From Flavobacterium psychrophilum (GTDB lineage: Bacteria > Bacteroidota > Bacteroidia > Flavobacteriales > Flavobacteriaceae), in contig CP012388.1 of NCBI GenBank assembly GCA_001708385.1, positions 1,984,001 to 2,048,000 on the forward strand: a DNA stretch of 64,000 bases, written 5' to 3'. Positions 26,928-35,759 of this stretch are shown here, piece after piece (the stretch's first letter is position 1; each line of letters opens with the position of its first letter). A program made the translations under genes and the position numbers. The notes beneath the pieces were generated by a model that searched no databases, was not told the DNA's origin, and worked only from the letters and a program-made list of their open reading frames with translations.

Positions 26928-27452
26928 ATGGAAATTTCACACGCAAAACAGGTTATAAATATAGATGCTAAGCTTACTGAGCGTATCAATGAGCTGATTA
27001 GCCACTATCCTGAAGATAAAAGAAAATCGGCATTGCTGCCTGTGCTTCACGAAGTGCAGGATGCGCACGAAAACTGGCTGAGCATTGAGCTTCAGGACAA
27101 AGTTGCCGAAATTCTGAATATCAAGCCAATTGAGGTATACGAGGTTGTATCGTTTTACACCATGTACAACCAAAAGCCTATTGGTAAATATATGTTTGAG
27201 TTTTGCAGGACTTCATGCTGCGCGATACGCGGGGCAGAAAACCTGATGGACTATACTTGTGAGAAACTGGGCGTTAAAGAAGGCGAAACAACTTCCGACG
27301 GTATGTTTACCGTTGTTGGTGTTGAGTGCCTTGGCGCATGCGGCTATGCCCCTATGCTTCAGCTGGGTGATTATTACAGGGAGAACCTGACAAAAGAGAA
27401 AGTAGATGCGCTTATTGACGAGTGCAGAAACGGACAGGTTAATTTACACTAA
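26928..27452 (+). CDS. nuoE: NADH-quinone oxidoreductase subunit E
   Basis: A 174-aa 24-kDa NADH-module subunit with a thioredoxin-like 2Fe-2S cluster (N1a). The N-terminal helical domain has LLPVLHEVQDAHENWL and EVYEVVSFYTMYN. The cluster ligands are the Cys-x4-Cys of CRTSCC and the Cys-x3-Cys of ECLGACG. One additional Cys sits beside the second ligand. It pairs with NuoF. Confidence 0.95.
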   Translation: MEISHAKQVINIDAKLTERINELISHYPEDKRKSALLPVLHEVQDAHENWLSIELQDKVAEILNIKPIEVYEVVSFYTMYNQKPIGKYMFEFCRTSCCAIRGAENLMDYTCEKLGVKEGETTSDGMFTVVGVECLGACGYAPMLQLGDYYRENLTKEKVDALIDECRNGQVNLH

Positions 27453-27474
27453 TTAGAGACCATTCCAAGAAACA

Positions 27475-28842
27475 ATGGCTATGAAAATATTATTAGAGCA
27501 CGCAAACGTACCGGGGATAAAAACCTACGAAGTGTACCGCCAGCATGGCGGCTACCGATCGGTAGAGAAAGCACTTAAGGCTATGACCCCTGATGAAGTG
27601 GTTGAAGAAGTTAAGACTTCGGGACTTAGAGGCCGTGGTGGAGCAGGTTTCCCTACAGGTATGAAATGGAGTTTTATCGACAAAAAATCGGGTAAGCCAA
27701 GACATTTGGTTTGCAACGCCGATGAGTCTGAACCGGGCACGTTTAAAGACCGTTTCCTTATGGAGTACATTCCGCACCTTTTAATTGAAGGTATGGTTAC
27801 TTCAAGCTACGCTCTTGGATGCAACTTATCATATATCTACATCCGTGGTGAATATATGTGGGTTTACCGCATATTAGAGAAAGCCATTAAAGAAGCATAT
27901 GCTGCCGGATGGTTAGGTAAAAACATACTGGGTACAGGTTACGACCTGGACCTTCACGTTCACTGTGGTGCAGGAGCTTACATTTGTGGTGAGGAAACTG
28001 CCCTTATAGAATCGCTTGAAGGCAAAAGAGGTAACCCAAGGATTAAGCCACCATTCCCTGCTATCAGCGGATTGTGGACTAACCCTACTGTGGTAAACAA
28101 CGTAGAGTCTATCTCTGCTGTGCCATGGATCGTGAACAACACAGGTGCAGAATATGCTAAAGTTGGTGTGGGCCGTTCTACAGGAACGAAACTTATATCG
28201 GCTTCAGGGCATATTAAAAACCCGGGGGTTTACGAAATTGAGATGGGTCTTACTGTAGAGGAGTTTATGAACTCTGACCAGTACCTTGGCGGGATGATGG
28301 ATGACAGGCCTTTAAAGGGACTTATTCCGGGAGGTTCTTCGGTGCCGATTCTTCCTGCACACCTTATTTATAAAACAGCAGCAGGCGAAGACCGCCTTAT
28401 GACATATGAATCGTTAGCCGACGGTGGCTTTGCTACCGGATCGTCTATGGGTTCGGGAGGTTTTATAGTGTATAACGACACTACTTGTGTAGTGCGTAAC
28501 ACTTGGAACTTTTCACGCTTTTACCATCACGAAAGCTGTGGGCAGTGCTCACCATGCCGTGAAGGTACAGGATGGATGGAAAAAGTACTGCACCGTATTG
28601 AAAACGGCCATGGCCGTGAAGAAGATATTGATCTTCTTTGGGATATACAGCGCAAAATTGAAGGTAATACGATATGCCCTCTTGGTGATGCAGCAGCATG
28701 GCCGGTAGCAGCAGCGATACGCCACTTTAGGGACGAGTTTGAATACCACGTTCGTTTCCCTGAAAAAATAAAAAACAGAGACCACTTTGTTGCAGAGCCT
28801 TTTGAAAAGGTAAAACACCTGGTGGCGAAACAAGTAGTTTAA
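27475..28842 (+). CDS. nuoF: NADH-quinone oxidoreductase subunit F
   Basis: A 455-aa 51-kDa subunit where NADH is oxidised. It binds FMN through GRGGAGF (residues 53-59) and NADH through NADESEPGTFKDR. The 4Fe-4S cluster N3 uses Cys355, Cys358 and Cys361 in SCGQCSPCREG plus Cys401 in CPLGDAA, with the standard C-x2-C-x2-C-x39-C spacing. The start may be the first or third residue (MAMK). 66 bp separate it from nuoG. Confidence 0.97.
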   Translation: MAMKILLEHANVPGIKTYEVYRQHGGYRSVEKALKAMTPDEVVEEVKTSGLRGRGGAGFPTGMKWSFIDKKSGKPRHLVCNADESEPGTFKDRFLMEYIPHLLIEGMVTSSYALGCNLSYIYIRGEYMWVYRILEKAIKEAYAAGWLGKNILGTGYDLDLHVHCGAGAYICGEETALIESLEGKRGNPRIKPPFPAISGLWTNPTVVNNVESISAVPWIVNNTGAEYAKVGVGRSTGTKLISASGHIKNPGVYEIEMGLTVEEFMNSDQYLGGMMDDRPLKGLIPGGSSVPILPAHLIYKTAAGEDRLMTYESLADGGFATGSSMGSGGFIVYNDTTCVVRNTWNFSRFYHHESCGQCSPCREGTGWMEKVLHRIENGHGREEDIDLLWDIQRKIEGNTICPLGDAAAWPVAAAIRHFRDEFEYHVRFPEKIKNRDHFVAEPFEKVKHLVAKQVV

Positions 28843-28908
28843 GGAGTATAAAGTTAAAAGTCGAAAGTCATAAAGTCACGCGCTTTACAGCTTTCAAACA
28901 GCATAAAG

Positions 28909-29952
28909 ATGAAAGTATCAATAGACGGACAGGAGATAGACGTAGAACCGGGGACCACCATCCTGCAGGCTGCGCGAATGATAGGCGGGGAATCTGTACC
29001 GCCCGCAATGTGCTACTACTCTAAACTTAAAGGGAGCGGTGGTAAATGCCGTTGCTGCCTTGTAGAAGTTTCTAAGGGTAGTGAAGCAGATCCACGACCT
29101 ATGCCAAAACTGGTAGCATCATGTGTTACAGGTGTTATGGACGGTATGGAGGTAAAAAGCATTACTTCTGAAAGGGTTATAGATGCCCGTAAATCGGTTA
29201 CAGAATTCCTTTTAATAAACCACCCGTTGGATTGCCCTGTGTGCGACCAGGCCGGTGAGTGCGACCTGCAGAACCTAAGCTTTAAGAACGGTTCTTCTAA
29301 AACGCGCTTTATTGAAGAGAAACGTACGTTTGCACCCGAGAACATTGGCGACAAGATTCAGCTTCATATGAACCGTTGCATCCTGTGCTACCGTTGTGTC
29401 ATGACTGCCGACCAGCTTACCGATAACCGTGTACACGGTGTATTGAACAGAGGCGATCATTCGCAAATTTCTACAGCTATATCTAAAGCTATTGATAATG
29501 AGTTTTCAGGAAACATGATCGATGTGTGCCCTGTTGGAGCTCTTACAGATAAAACATTCCGCTTTAAGCAAAGAGTATGGTTCAACAAACCATACAACGC
29601 GCACAGGGATTGTGATAAATGCTGCGGAAAAACAACACTTTGGATGTTTGGTGAAGAGATACAAAGGGTTACGGCACGTAAAGATGTTTACCACGAAGTG
29701 GAAGAATTTATCTGTAACGAATGCCGTTTTGACCACAAAGACCCTAAAGACTGGGTAATTGAAGGCCCGAGGAAATTTGAGAAAGATTCTGTTATCAACC
29801 AAAATAACTATACACGTAAACTGGATACAGTAACTATTGAAACTGAGAAAAATATCCTATTAGGCCGTGACCAGGACAGGAAGAAAATAAGTATGCCTGC
29901 CATTCCGCTTAAAAAAGACGAAGTACAGGTATTTAAAGAAGGAAATATATAA
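28909..29952 (+). CDS. nuoG: NADH-quinone oxidoreductase subunit G, short form
   Basis: A 347-aa iron-sulfur subunit, much shorter than the roughly 900-aa E. coli NuoG. Present are the N-terminal ferredoxin domain (Cys35, Cys47, Cys50, Cys72), the His105-x3-Cys109-x2-Cys112-x5-Cys118 site of cluster N5, and the 4Fe-4S N4 ligands Cys157, Cys160, Cys163 and Cys207. More cysteines follow (CDKCC and CNEC). The C-terminal molybdopterin-oxidoreductase-like domain is missing; the gene ends cleanly and nuoH starts 2 bp later, so this looks like the native short form and not a truncation. Confidence 0.93.
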   Translation: MKVSIDGQEIDVEPGTTILQAARMIGGESVPPAMCYYSKLKGSGGKCRCCLVEVSKGSEADPRPMPKLVASCVTGVMDGMEVKSITSERVIDARKSVTEFLLINHPLDCPVCDQAGECDLQNLSFKNGSSKTRFIEEKRTFAPENIGDKIQLHMNRCILCYRCVMTADQLTDNRVHGVLNRGDHSQISTAISKAIDNEFSGNMIDVCPVGALTDKTFRFKQRVWFNKPYNAHRDCDKCCGKTTLWMFGEEIQRVTARKDVYHEVEEFICNECRFDHKDPKDWVIEGPRKFEKDSVINQNNYTRKLDTVTIETEKNILLGRDQDRKKISMPAIPLKKDEVQVFKEGNI

Positions 29953-29954
29953 CT

Positions 29955-30995
29955 ATGGATCAGGCAATAATTATAGAAAAAGGTATTTTCATCATAGTAA
30001 TCTTTGCAATCACTATGCTTTTTGCCATGTACGAAACACTGGCAGAACGTAAAATTGCTGCATGGCTTCAGGATCGTATAGGTCCTAACCGTGCCGGTAA
30101 AGGCGGTATCCTTCAGCCCTTGGCCGATGGTTTGAAACTTTTCTCTAAAGAAGAGTTCTTTCCTAACACGCCAAACAGGTTCCTTTTCATAGCAGGGCCT
30201 GCTATATCTATGAGTACAGCACTTATGACGAGTGCCGTAATACCGTGGGGTGACAAATTGCACATTTTTGGGCGTGATGTTATCCTTCAGGCTACAGATA
30301 TTGATGTTGCCATGCTTTATGTATTTGGCGTACTGTCTGTTGGTGTATACGGAATCATGATTGGCGGATGGGCTTCTAACAACAAATTCTCGCTTATGAG
30401 TGCTATGCGTGCTTCATCACAAATGATATCGTATGAGGTGCCTATGGGTCTTTCGCTTATTGCACTTACAATGATGACGGATTCATTAAGCCTTCGCGAA
30501 ATATCGGCAGGTCAGCATGGGATGGACTGGAATGTATTCTACCAGCCTGTTGGTTTTCTAATCTTCCTTGTATGTTCTTTCGCAGAAACTAACCGTACCC
30601 CGTTTGACTTAGCCGAATGTGAGGCTGAGCTTATCGGCGGTTACCATACCGAATATTCATCAATGAAAATGGGCTTTTACCTGTTTGCTGAATACGCAAG
30701 TATGTTTATATCGTCTACCATATTAGCAGTACTTTACTTTGGTGCCTATAACTATCCTGGTATGGACTGGGTTTCTGAAACGCTTGGTGCTAACACTGCT
30801 AACGTTATTGGAATATTTGTATTGTTCGCTAAAATATGTGCTTTCATATTCTTTTATATGTGGGTACGCTGGACAATACCTCGTTTCCGTTATGACCAAC
30901 TGATGCGACTGGGCTGGAAAATGCTTATTCCTCTAGCTATAGCAAACATTATCATTACAGGAATTGTAATATTAATAAGCGACGGTAAACTTTAA
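29955..30995 (+). CDS. nuoH: NADH-quinone oxidoreductase subunit H
   Basis: A 346-aa membrane subunit linking the peripheral arm to the proton-pumping arm and forming part of the quinone channel. The first cytoplasmic loop has AERKIAAWLQDRIGPNRAG, the strongest family signature, and the later loop has AETNRTPFDLAECEAELIGG with its cluster of acidic residues. About eight membrane helices are visible. A 41-bp gap separates it from nuoI. Confidence 0.97.
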   Translation: MDQAIIIEKGIFIIVIFAITMLFAMYETLAERKIAAWLQDRIGPNRAGKGGILQPLADGLKLFSKEEFFPNTPNRFLFIAGPAISMSTALMTSAVIPWGDKLHIFGRDVILQATDIDVAMLYVFGVLSVGVYGIMIGGWASNNKFSLMSAMRASSQMISYEVPMGLSLIALTMMTDSLSLREISAGQHGMDWNVFYQPVGFLIFLVCSFAETNRTPFDLAECEAELIGGYHTEYSSMKMGFYLFAEYASMFISSTILAVLYFGAYNYPGMDWVSETLGANTANVIGIFVLFAKICAFIFFYMWVRWTIPRFRYDQLMRLGWKMLIPLAIANIIITGIVILISDGKL

Positions 30996-31036
30996 TTAAG
31001 TACGAAGAAACGCCTTAGGGCAAAAAAAATAGTATA

Positions 31037-31582
31037 ATGTCAATAGAAACCATATCATTATCGGGAAGGAAAAAGGAGGTATCTAACAAAAAGATGACCT
31101 TTTTGGAAAGCCTTTACCTTGTAGCGATCTTTAAGGGATTGTTTATTACGATCCGACATTTATTTACAAGGAAGGTAACTATTAAATACCCTGAACAGAC
31201 AAGGGAACTTAGCCCTGTATACCGCGGACAGCACATGCTTATGCGTGATGACGAAGGCCGTGAGCGTTGTACTGCATGTGGGCTTTGTGCTCTTTCATGC
31301 CCTGCGGAAGCAATTACCATGAAAGCAGACGAAAGAAAGCCGGATGAAATGCACCTTTACAGGGAAGAGAAATATGCTTCTATCTATGAGATAAACATGC
31401 TTCGCTGTATTTTTTGCGGATTGTGTGAAGAGGCTTGCCCTAAACAGGCAATCTACCTAACCAAATCTAGGGTAATGGTAAAATCAAGCAGCGACAGGGA
31501 AGACTTTATTTATGGTAAAGACAAACTGGTTATGCCTCTTGATATGGCTATTAACAACACTAAACCTCAAATGGCGAACTAA
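31037..31582 (+). CDS. nuoI: NADH-quinone oxidoreductase subunit I
   Basis: A 181-aa 8Fe-8S ferredoxin-like subunit carrying clusters N6a and N6b. The two motifs are CTACGLCALSCP and CIFCGLCEEACP, each giving C-x2-C-x2-C-x3-C-P. The N-terminal amphipathic region (SLYLVAIFKGLFITIRHLF) docks it to the membrane arm. nuoJ starts one base after its stop. Confidence 0.97.
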   Translation: MSIETISLSGRKKEVSNKKMTFLESLYLVAIFKGLFITIRHLFTRKVTIKYPEQTRELSPVYRGQHMLMRDDEGRERCTACGLCALSCPAEAITMKADERKPDEMHLYREEKYASIYEINMLRCIFCGLCEEACPKQAIYLTKSRVMVKSSSDREDFIYGKDKLVMPLDMAINNTKPQMAN

Positions 31583-31583
31583 G

Positions 31584-32090
31584 ATGCTTCTAACTATATT
31601 TTATATTCTATCGGCCATTACATTAGCAACTGCGTTTTTGACCATCTTTAGCAAAAACCCTATTCACAGTGCTATTTACCTTGTAATATGCTTCTTTTCT
31701 GTTGCCGGGCATTACCTAATGTTCAATGCACAGTTCTTAGCAATTGTACACGTTATTGTGTACTCGGGAGCTATCATGATCCTTATGCTGTTTACGATAA
31801 TGCTTATGAACCTTAATAAGGAAGACGAAAAAAATAAATCCATGCTTTCGCGTATTGCTGCTGTAGTTTCTTTTTGCCTTGTGGCATTTGTGTTACTGGC
31901 AACCTTTATGAAAGCACAGCCCGCTATTACAAAATATGAAGTATCGGGTCAGGATTACCAGTCGATAAAAGTATTGGGTCAGGTATTGCTTAACGAATAC
32001 ATGGTTCCGTTCGAGTTTGCATCGGTACTATTGCTTGTATCTATGATAGGAGCGGTATTGTTATCTAAAAAAGAACACATCAATAACTAA
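31584..32090 (+). CDS. nuoJ: NADH-quinone oxidoreductase subunit J
   Basis: A 168-aa membrane subunit with five helices. The conserved TM3 region is visible (AIVHVIVYSGAIMILMLFTIMLMN), including the Gly that forms the pi-bulge in known complexes. The open frame reaches back into nuoI, but those 24 residues are off-frame nuoI sequence; MLLTIFYIL at 31584 is the start. nuoK starts one base after the stop. Confidence 0.95.
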   Translation: MLLTIFYILSAITLATAFLTIFSKNPIHSAIYLVICFFSVAGHYLMFNAQFLAIVHVIVYSGAIMILMLFTIMLMNLNKEDEKNKSMLSRIAAVVSFCLVAFVLLATFMKAQPAITKYEVSGQDYQSIKVLGQVLLNEYMVPFEFASVLLLVSMIGAVLLSKKEHINN

Positions 32091-32091
32091 T

Positions 32092-32412
32092 ATGGAAAAT
32101 ATATTACAGGAAATAGGCATTGAGAATTACATCTATCTTTCCACATTATTGTTTTGTGTAGGTGTATTCGGTGTACTTTTCAGAAGGAATGCTATCGTAA
32201 TGTTCATGTCTATAGAGATTATGCTTAATGCAGTTAACCTATTACTGGTTGCTTTCTCTACATACCATCAGGATGCGCAGGGCCAGGTATTTGTATTCTT
32301 CTCTATGGCAGTTGCCGCAGCAGAGGTTGCAATAGGACTTGCCATACTTGTAGCGGTTTACAGGAATCTGAGCAATATTGATATAGATAATTTAAAAAAT
32401 TTAAAAGGATAG
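32092..32412 (+). CDS. nuoK: NADH-quinone oxidoreductase subunit K
   Basis: A 106-aa three-helix membrane subunit. The conserved Glu of TM2 sits in SIEIMLNAVNLLLV, and the TM3 Glu in AVAAAEVAIGLAILVAVYR; both are proton-channel residues. Typical length for the family. It lies 6 bp before nuoL. Confidence 0.96.
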   Translation: MENILQEIGIENYIYLSTLLFCVGVFGVLFRRNAIVMFMSIEIMLNAVNLLLVAFSTYHQDAQGQVFVFFSMAVAAAEVAIGLAILVAVYRNLSNIDIDNLKNLKG

Positions 32413-32418
32413 CGCCTA

Positions 32419-34299
32419 ATGGATACAAATTTGGCTTTACTATTATTATTAGCCCCGTTCGCCGGCTTCTTGCTTAATATTTTCTTCGGAAAAAAACTGG
32501 GCAAAACCGCTTCGGGAACATTAGGAACTCTTGCAGTTACGGCATCTTTTGTTGTAACCCTAACTTTTTTCCTTCAGGTAATCAATACAGGAAAACCTGT
32601 AATACTCGACCTTTTTGAGTGGCTTACGTTAGCCAACTTTAAGGTAAACTTTGGTTTCCAGTTAGATCAGCTTTCACTATTATGGTTAATGTTTGTTACC
32701 GGTATTGGTACGCTTATCCATATTTACTCTATAAGCTATATGCATGACGATGAAAACATGCATAAATTCTTTGCTTACCTAAACCTGTTCGTTTTCTTTA
32801 TGATTACGCTTGTAATGGGAAGCAACTTACTAATAATGTTTATTGGCTGGGAAGGCGTTGGGCTTTGCTCCTACCTTCTTATCGGGTTTTGGTACAAAAA
32901 CCAGGATTATAATGATGCTGCCAAGAAAGCATTTATCATGAACCGTATTGGCGACCTTGGTTTCCTTATCGGTATCTTCATAATCGGTTACCTTTTCCAT
33001 TCGGTAGATTATAACACTATCAACGCTGCACTTTCTTCAGGACAGAAAATAGATATGGCATGGTTAAGCGTTGCCGCATTGTGCCTTTTCATTGGTGCTT
33101 GTGGTAAAAGTGCGCAGATACCATTATATACATGGTTACCCGATGCGATGGCAGGACCAACACCTGTGTCGGCACTTATTCACGCTGCAACGATGGTAAC
33201 AGCTGGTATCTTTATGATCACAAGGATGAACTTCCTTTTCAACCTGGCCCCGGATGTTCAGGACATCATTGCTATTGTGGGCGCGGTAACATCGCTTATT
33301 GCGGCAGCAATCGGACTGGTTCAGAATGATATTAAAAAAGTACTGGCATATTCAACAGTATCTCAGTTAGGTTTAATGTTCCTTGCTCTTGGGCTTGGGG
33401 CTTATGAAATTGCTGTTTTCCACGTAATAACACACGCATTCTTTAAAGCGTGTCTTTTCCTTGGATCGGGATCTGTTATTCACGCACTTCACGGAGAACA
33501 GGATATGCGTAATATGGGCGGACTGAAAAAAGTAATGAAAATTACATTCATCACCTTCCTTATCTCTACACTTGCTATTTCCGGTTTACCGCCATTCTCA
33601 GGTTTCTTCTCTAAAGACGAGATCTTAATGACGGCTTTCCACCACAATAAAGCACTTTGGGTTATTGCTTCACTGGCATCCATTATGACGGCTTTCTATA
33701 TGTTCCGTTTACTTTACCTTACTTTCTTTAAAGAATTTAGAGGTACAGATGAACAAAAACATCATCTGCATGAATCTCCGGCACTTATAACTTTACCGCT
33801 AATCATCCTTGCTATACTGGCTCTTATTGGTGGTGCAATTAGCCTTCCTACCGGAAGCTGGTTAAACAGTTACCTGGCGCCTGTACTGGCAAAGCCGGCA
33901 GAACACCATCATTTAGACGGAACTGCTTATATGCTTATGGGTATTGCTGTTGTAGGGGCACTTGTAGGTATTGGTATTGCGTATGCTAAATACATTAAAC
34001 AAACTAGTGTTCCTGAGCAAGACAGCGAGATTACAGGATTTACAAAAGTATTGTATAACAAATTTTATGTAGACGAGATTTACACCGCCATAATTGTAAA
34101 ACCAATTTATGCAATAGGCAGCTTCTTTAAAAATGTTACCGAAGCCGCTTTCTCCGGGTTCATCTTTGGACTTGGCAAAGCCGCAAATTCGCTTGGTAAC
34201 GAAGGAAAAACACTTCAGAACGGTAGTATAGGTTTTTACCTGTTTAGCTTTGTTTTGGGTGTATGCGCAATAATTGTTTATATTTTTCTGGCAAAATAA
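32419..34299 (+). CDS. nuoL: NADH-quinone oxidoreductase subunit L
   Basis: A 626-aa antiporter-like proton-pumping subunit at the distal end of the membrane arm. It contains the TM5 Glu in LIMFIGWEGVGLCSYLLIGFW, the TM7 Lys region GACGKSAQIPLYTWLPDAM, then GPTPVSALIHAATMVTAG, and the later DIKKVLAYSTVSQLG. The C-terminal extension with the lateral helix is present (KVLYNKFYVDEIYTAIIVKP), matching full-length NuoL rather than NuoM/N. Confidence 0.97.
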   Translation: MDTNLALLLLLAPFAGFLLNIFFGKKLGKTASGTLGTLAVTASFVVTLTFFLQVINTGKPVILDLFEWLTLANFKVNFGFQLDQLSLLWLMFVTGIGTLIHIYSISYMHDDENMHKFFAYLNLFVFFMITLVMGSNLLIMFIGWEGVGLCSYLLIGFWYKNQDYNDAAKKAFIMNRIGDLGFLIGIFIIGYLFHSVDYNTINAALSSGQKIDMAWLSVAALCLFIGACGKSAQIPLYTWLPDAMAGPTPVSALIHAATMVTAGIFMITRMNFLFNLAPDVQDIIAIVGAVTSLIAAAIGLVQNDIKKVLAYSTVSQLGLMFLALGLGAYEIAVFHVITHAFFKACLFLGSGSVIHALHGEQDMRNMGGLKKVMKITFITFLISTLAISGLPPFSGFFSKDEILMTAFHHNKALWVIASLASIMTAFYMFRLLYLTFFKEFRGTDEQKHHLHESPALITLPLIILAILALIGGAISLPTGSWLNSYLAPVLAKPAEHHHLDGTAYMLMGIAVVGALVGIGIAYAKYIKQTSVPEQDSEITGFTKVLYNKFYVDEIYTAIIVKPIYAIGSFFKNVTEAAFSGFIFGLGKAANSLGNEGKTLQNGSIGFYLFSFVLGVCAIIVYIFLAK

Positions 34300-34309
34300 T
34301 TCATAACTG

Positions 34310-35746
34310 ATGGACATATCATTTGTACTTATTATCTTATTATTCGGGGCAGCAGCTACTTTCTTTGTAGGCGATAAGTGGGCCTCTAAAGCAGCACTTA
34401 TTTTTAGTACTGCCGCTTTTGCAGCCTCTGTTTACATTGGCTACCTATACTATCAGGGCGAAATTGTTAGTTTTACACACGAGTGGATAAGGCTTCCACG
34501 TATTGTAATAGACCTGGAAGTTGATGGTCTTTCGTTAGTAATGCTATTGCTAACAACATCACTTACACCAATAATTATACTTACAACATTTAAAAATACT
34601 TTTGTAAAAGCGAAGTCTTTTTACGCGCTGATATTATTCATGGCATTTGCTATGGCGGGTACTTTTCTTTCTGCTGACGGATTTGTATACTATATCTTCT
34701 GGGAACTTTCTCTAATTCCTATTTACTTTATATCACTTATATGGGGTAACGGCGATTATGAAGCAAGGAAAAAAGCGGTAGTTAAATTCTTTATCTACAC
34801 GTTTGCCGGATCGCTTTTTATGCTTGCTGCATTTCTTTACCTGTATCAAAGAACAGGTTCATTCTTAAGCATACACTTATACAAAGCATTTCTTACTGAA
34901 AACGAGCAGTTTTTTATATTCATAGCTTTCTTTCTGGCTTATGCCATTAAAATTCCGATTATACCTTTCCATACATGGCAGGCGGATGTGTATCAAAAGT
35001 CGCCATCGGCAGGGACAATGCTATTATCGGGTATTATGCTAAAAATGGCAATATACAGTATCATCAGGTGGCAGTTGCCAATAGCACCAAAACCTGCCGC
35101 TGAATTAATGTATGTTTTTGTTGGACTTAGTATTGCCGGTGTTATTTACGGATCTATATTGGCGTTAAAACAACAAGACTTAAAAAAACTTCTTGCCTAT
35201 TCATCTCTTGCGCACGTTGGCCTTATAGCTGCAGGTGCTTATACACTAACACTGGACGGTCTTCGTGGTGCTGTACTGCAAATGCTGGCGCACGGTTTTG
35301 TGGTTGTAGGTTTATTTTATGCAGCCGAAGTTATATCACGTCGTTATGCTACAGGAGAGATCAGCGAAATGGGAGGTATAAGGGTACAAACCCCTAAGTT
35401 TACTTCAATGTTCATGATACTTGTTCTTGCATCGGTTGCATTACCGGCAACTTTTAACTTTGTAGGAGAATTTGAACTGCTTTACAGTATGGCACAAACT
35501 AACATTTGGTTTGCTGTAATTGCAGGTACAACAATTATACTGGGTGCTTTTTATATGCTGAGAATGTTTCAGCAGGTTATGCTTGGAGAGCACAACAGCA
35601 GGCCATTTGCCGATGTTACATTTGGTGAAGGTTTTGTTTTTGTAATCATACTTGCAGTATTGCTTTTCTTTGGTCTTTATCCTAAACCGATAGTAGACCT
35701 TATTACACCCGATTTACAAAAACTTTTACTGATAATAAACAGATAA
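34310..35746 (+). CDS. nuoM: NADH-quinone oxidoreductase subunit M
   Basis: A 478-aa antiporter-like membrane subunit. Family motifs are YYIFWELSLIPIYFISLIWG (with the TM5 Glu), IKIPIIPFHTWQADVYQKSP (TM7 Lys) and QQDLKKLLAYSSLAHVGL. Length and helix number fit NuoM. It lies 10 bp after nuoL and 13 bp before nuoN. Confidence 0.97.
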   Translation: MDISFVLIILLFGAAATFFVGDKWASKAALIFSTAAFAASVYIGYLYYQGEIVSFTHEWIRLPRIVIDLEVDGLSLVMLLLTTSLTPIIILTTFKNTFVKAKSFYALILFMAFAMAGTFLSADGFVYYIFWELSLIPIYFISLIWGNGDYEARKKAVVKFFIYTFAGSLFMLAAFLYLYQRTGSFLSIHLYKAFLTENEQFFIFIAFFLAYAIKIPIIPFHTWQADVYQKSPSAGTMLLSGIMLKMAIYSIIRWQLPIAPKPAAELMYVFVGLSIAGVIYGSILALKQQDLKKLLAYSSLAHVGLIAAGAYTLTLDGLRGAVLQMLAHGFVVVGLFYAAEVISRRYATGEISEMGGIRVQTPKFTSMFMILVLASVALPATFNFVGEFELLYSMAQTNIWFAVIAGTTIILGAFYMLRMFQQVMLGEHNSRPFADVTFGEGFVFVIILAVLLFFGLYPKPIVDLITPDLQKLLLIINR

Positions 35747-35759
35747 CAAGCCATATAAG

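Noticed and set aside
28909..29952. Frameshift or truncation as the cause of the short NuoG
   Set aside because: The gene ends cleanly 2 bp before nuoH, with no leftover coding sequence for the missing domain in any frame.
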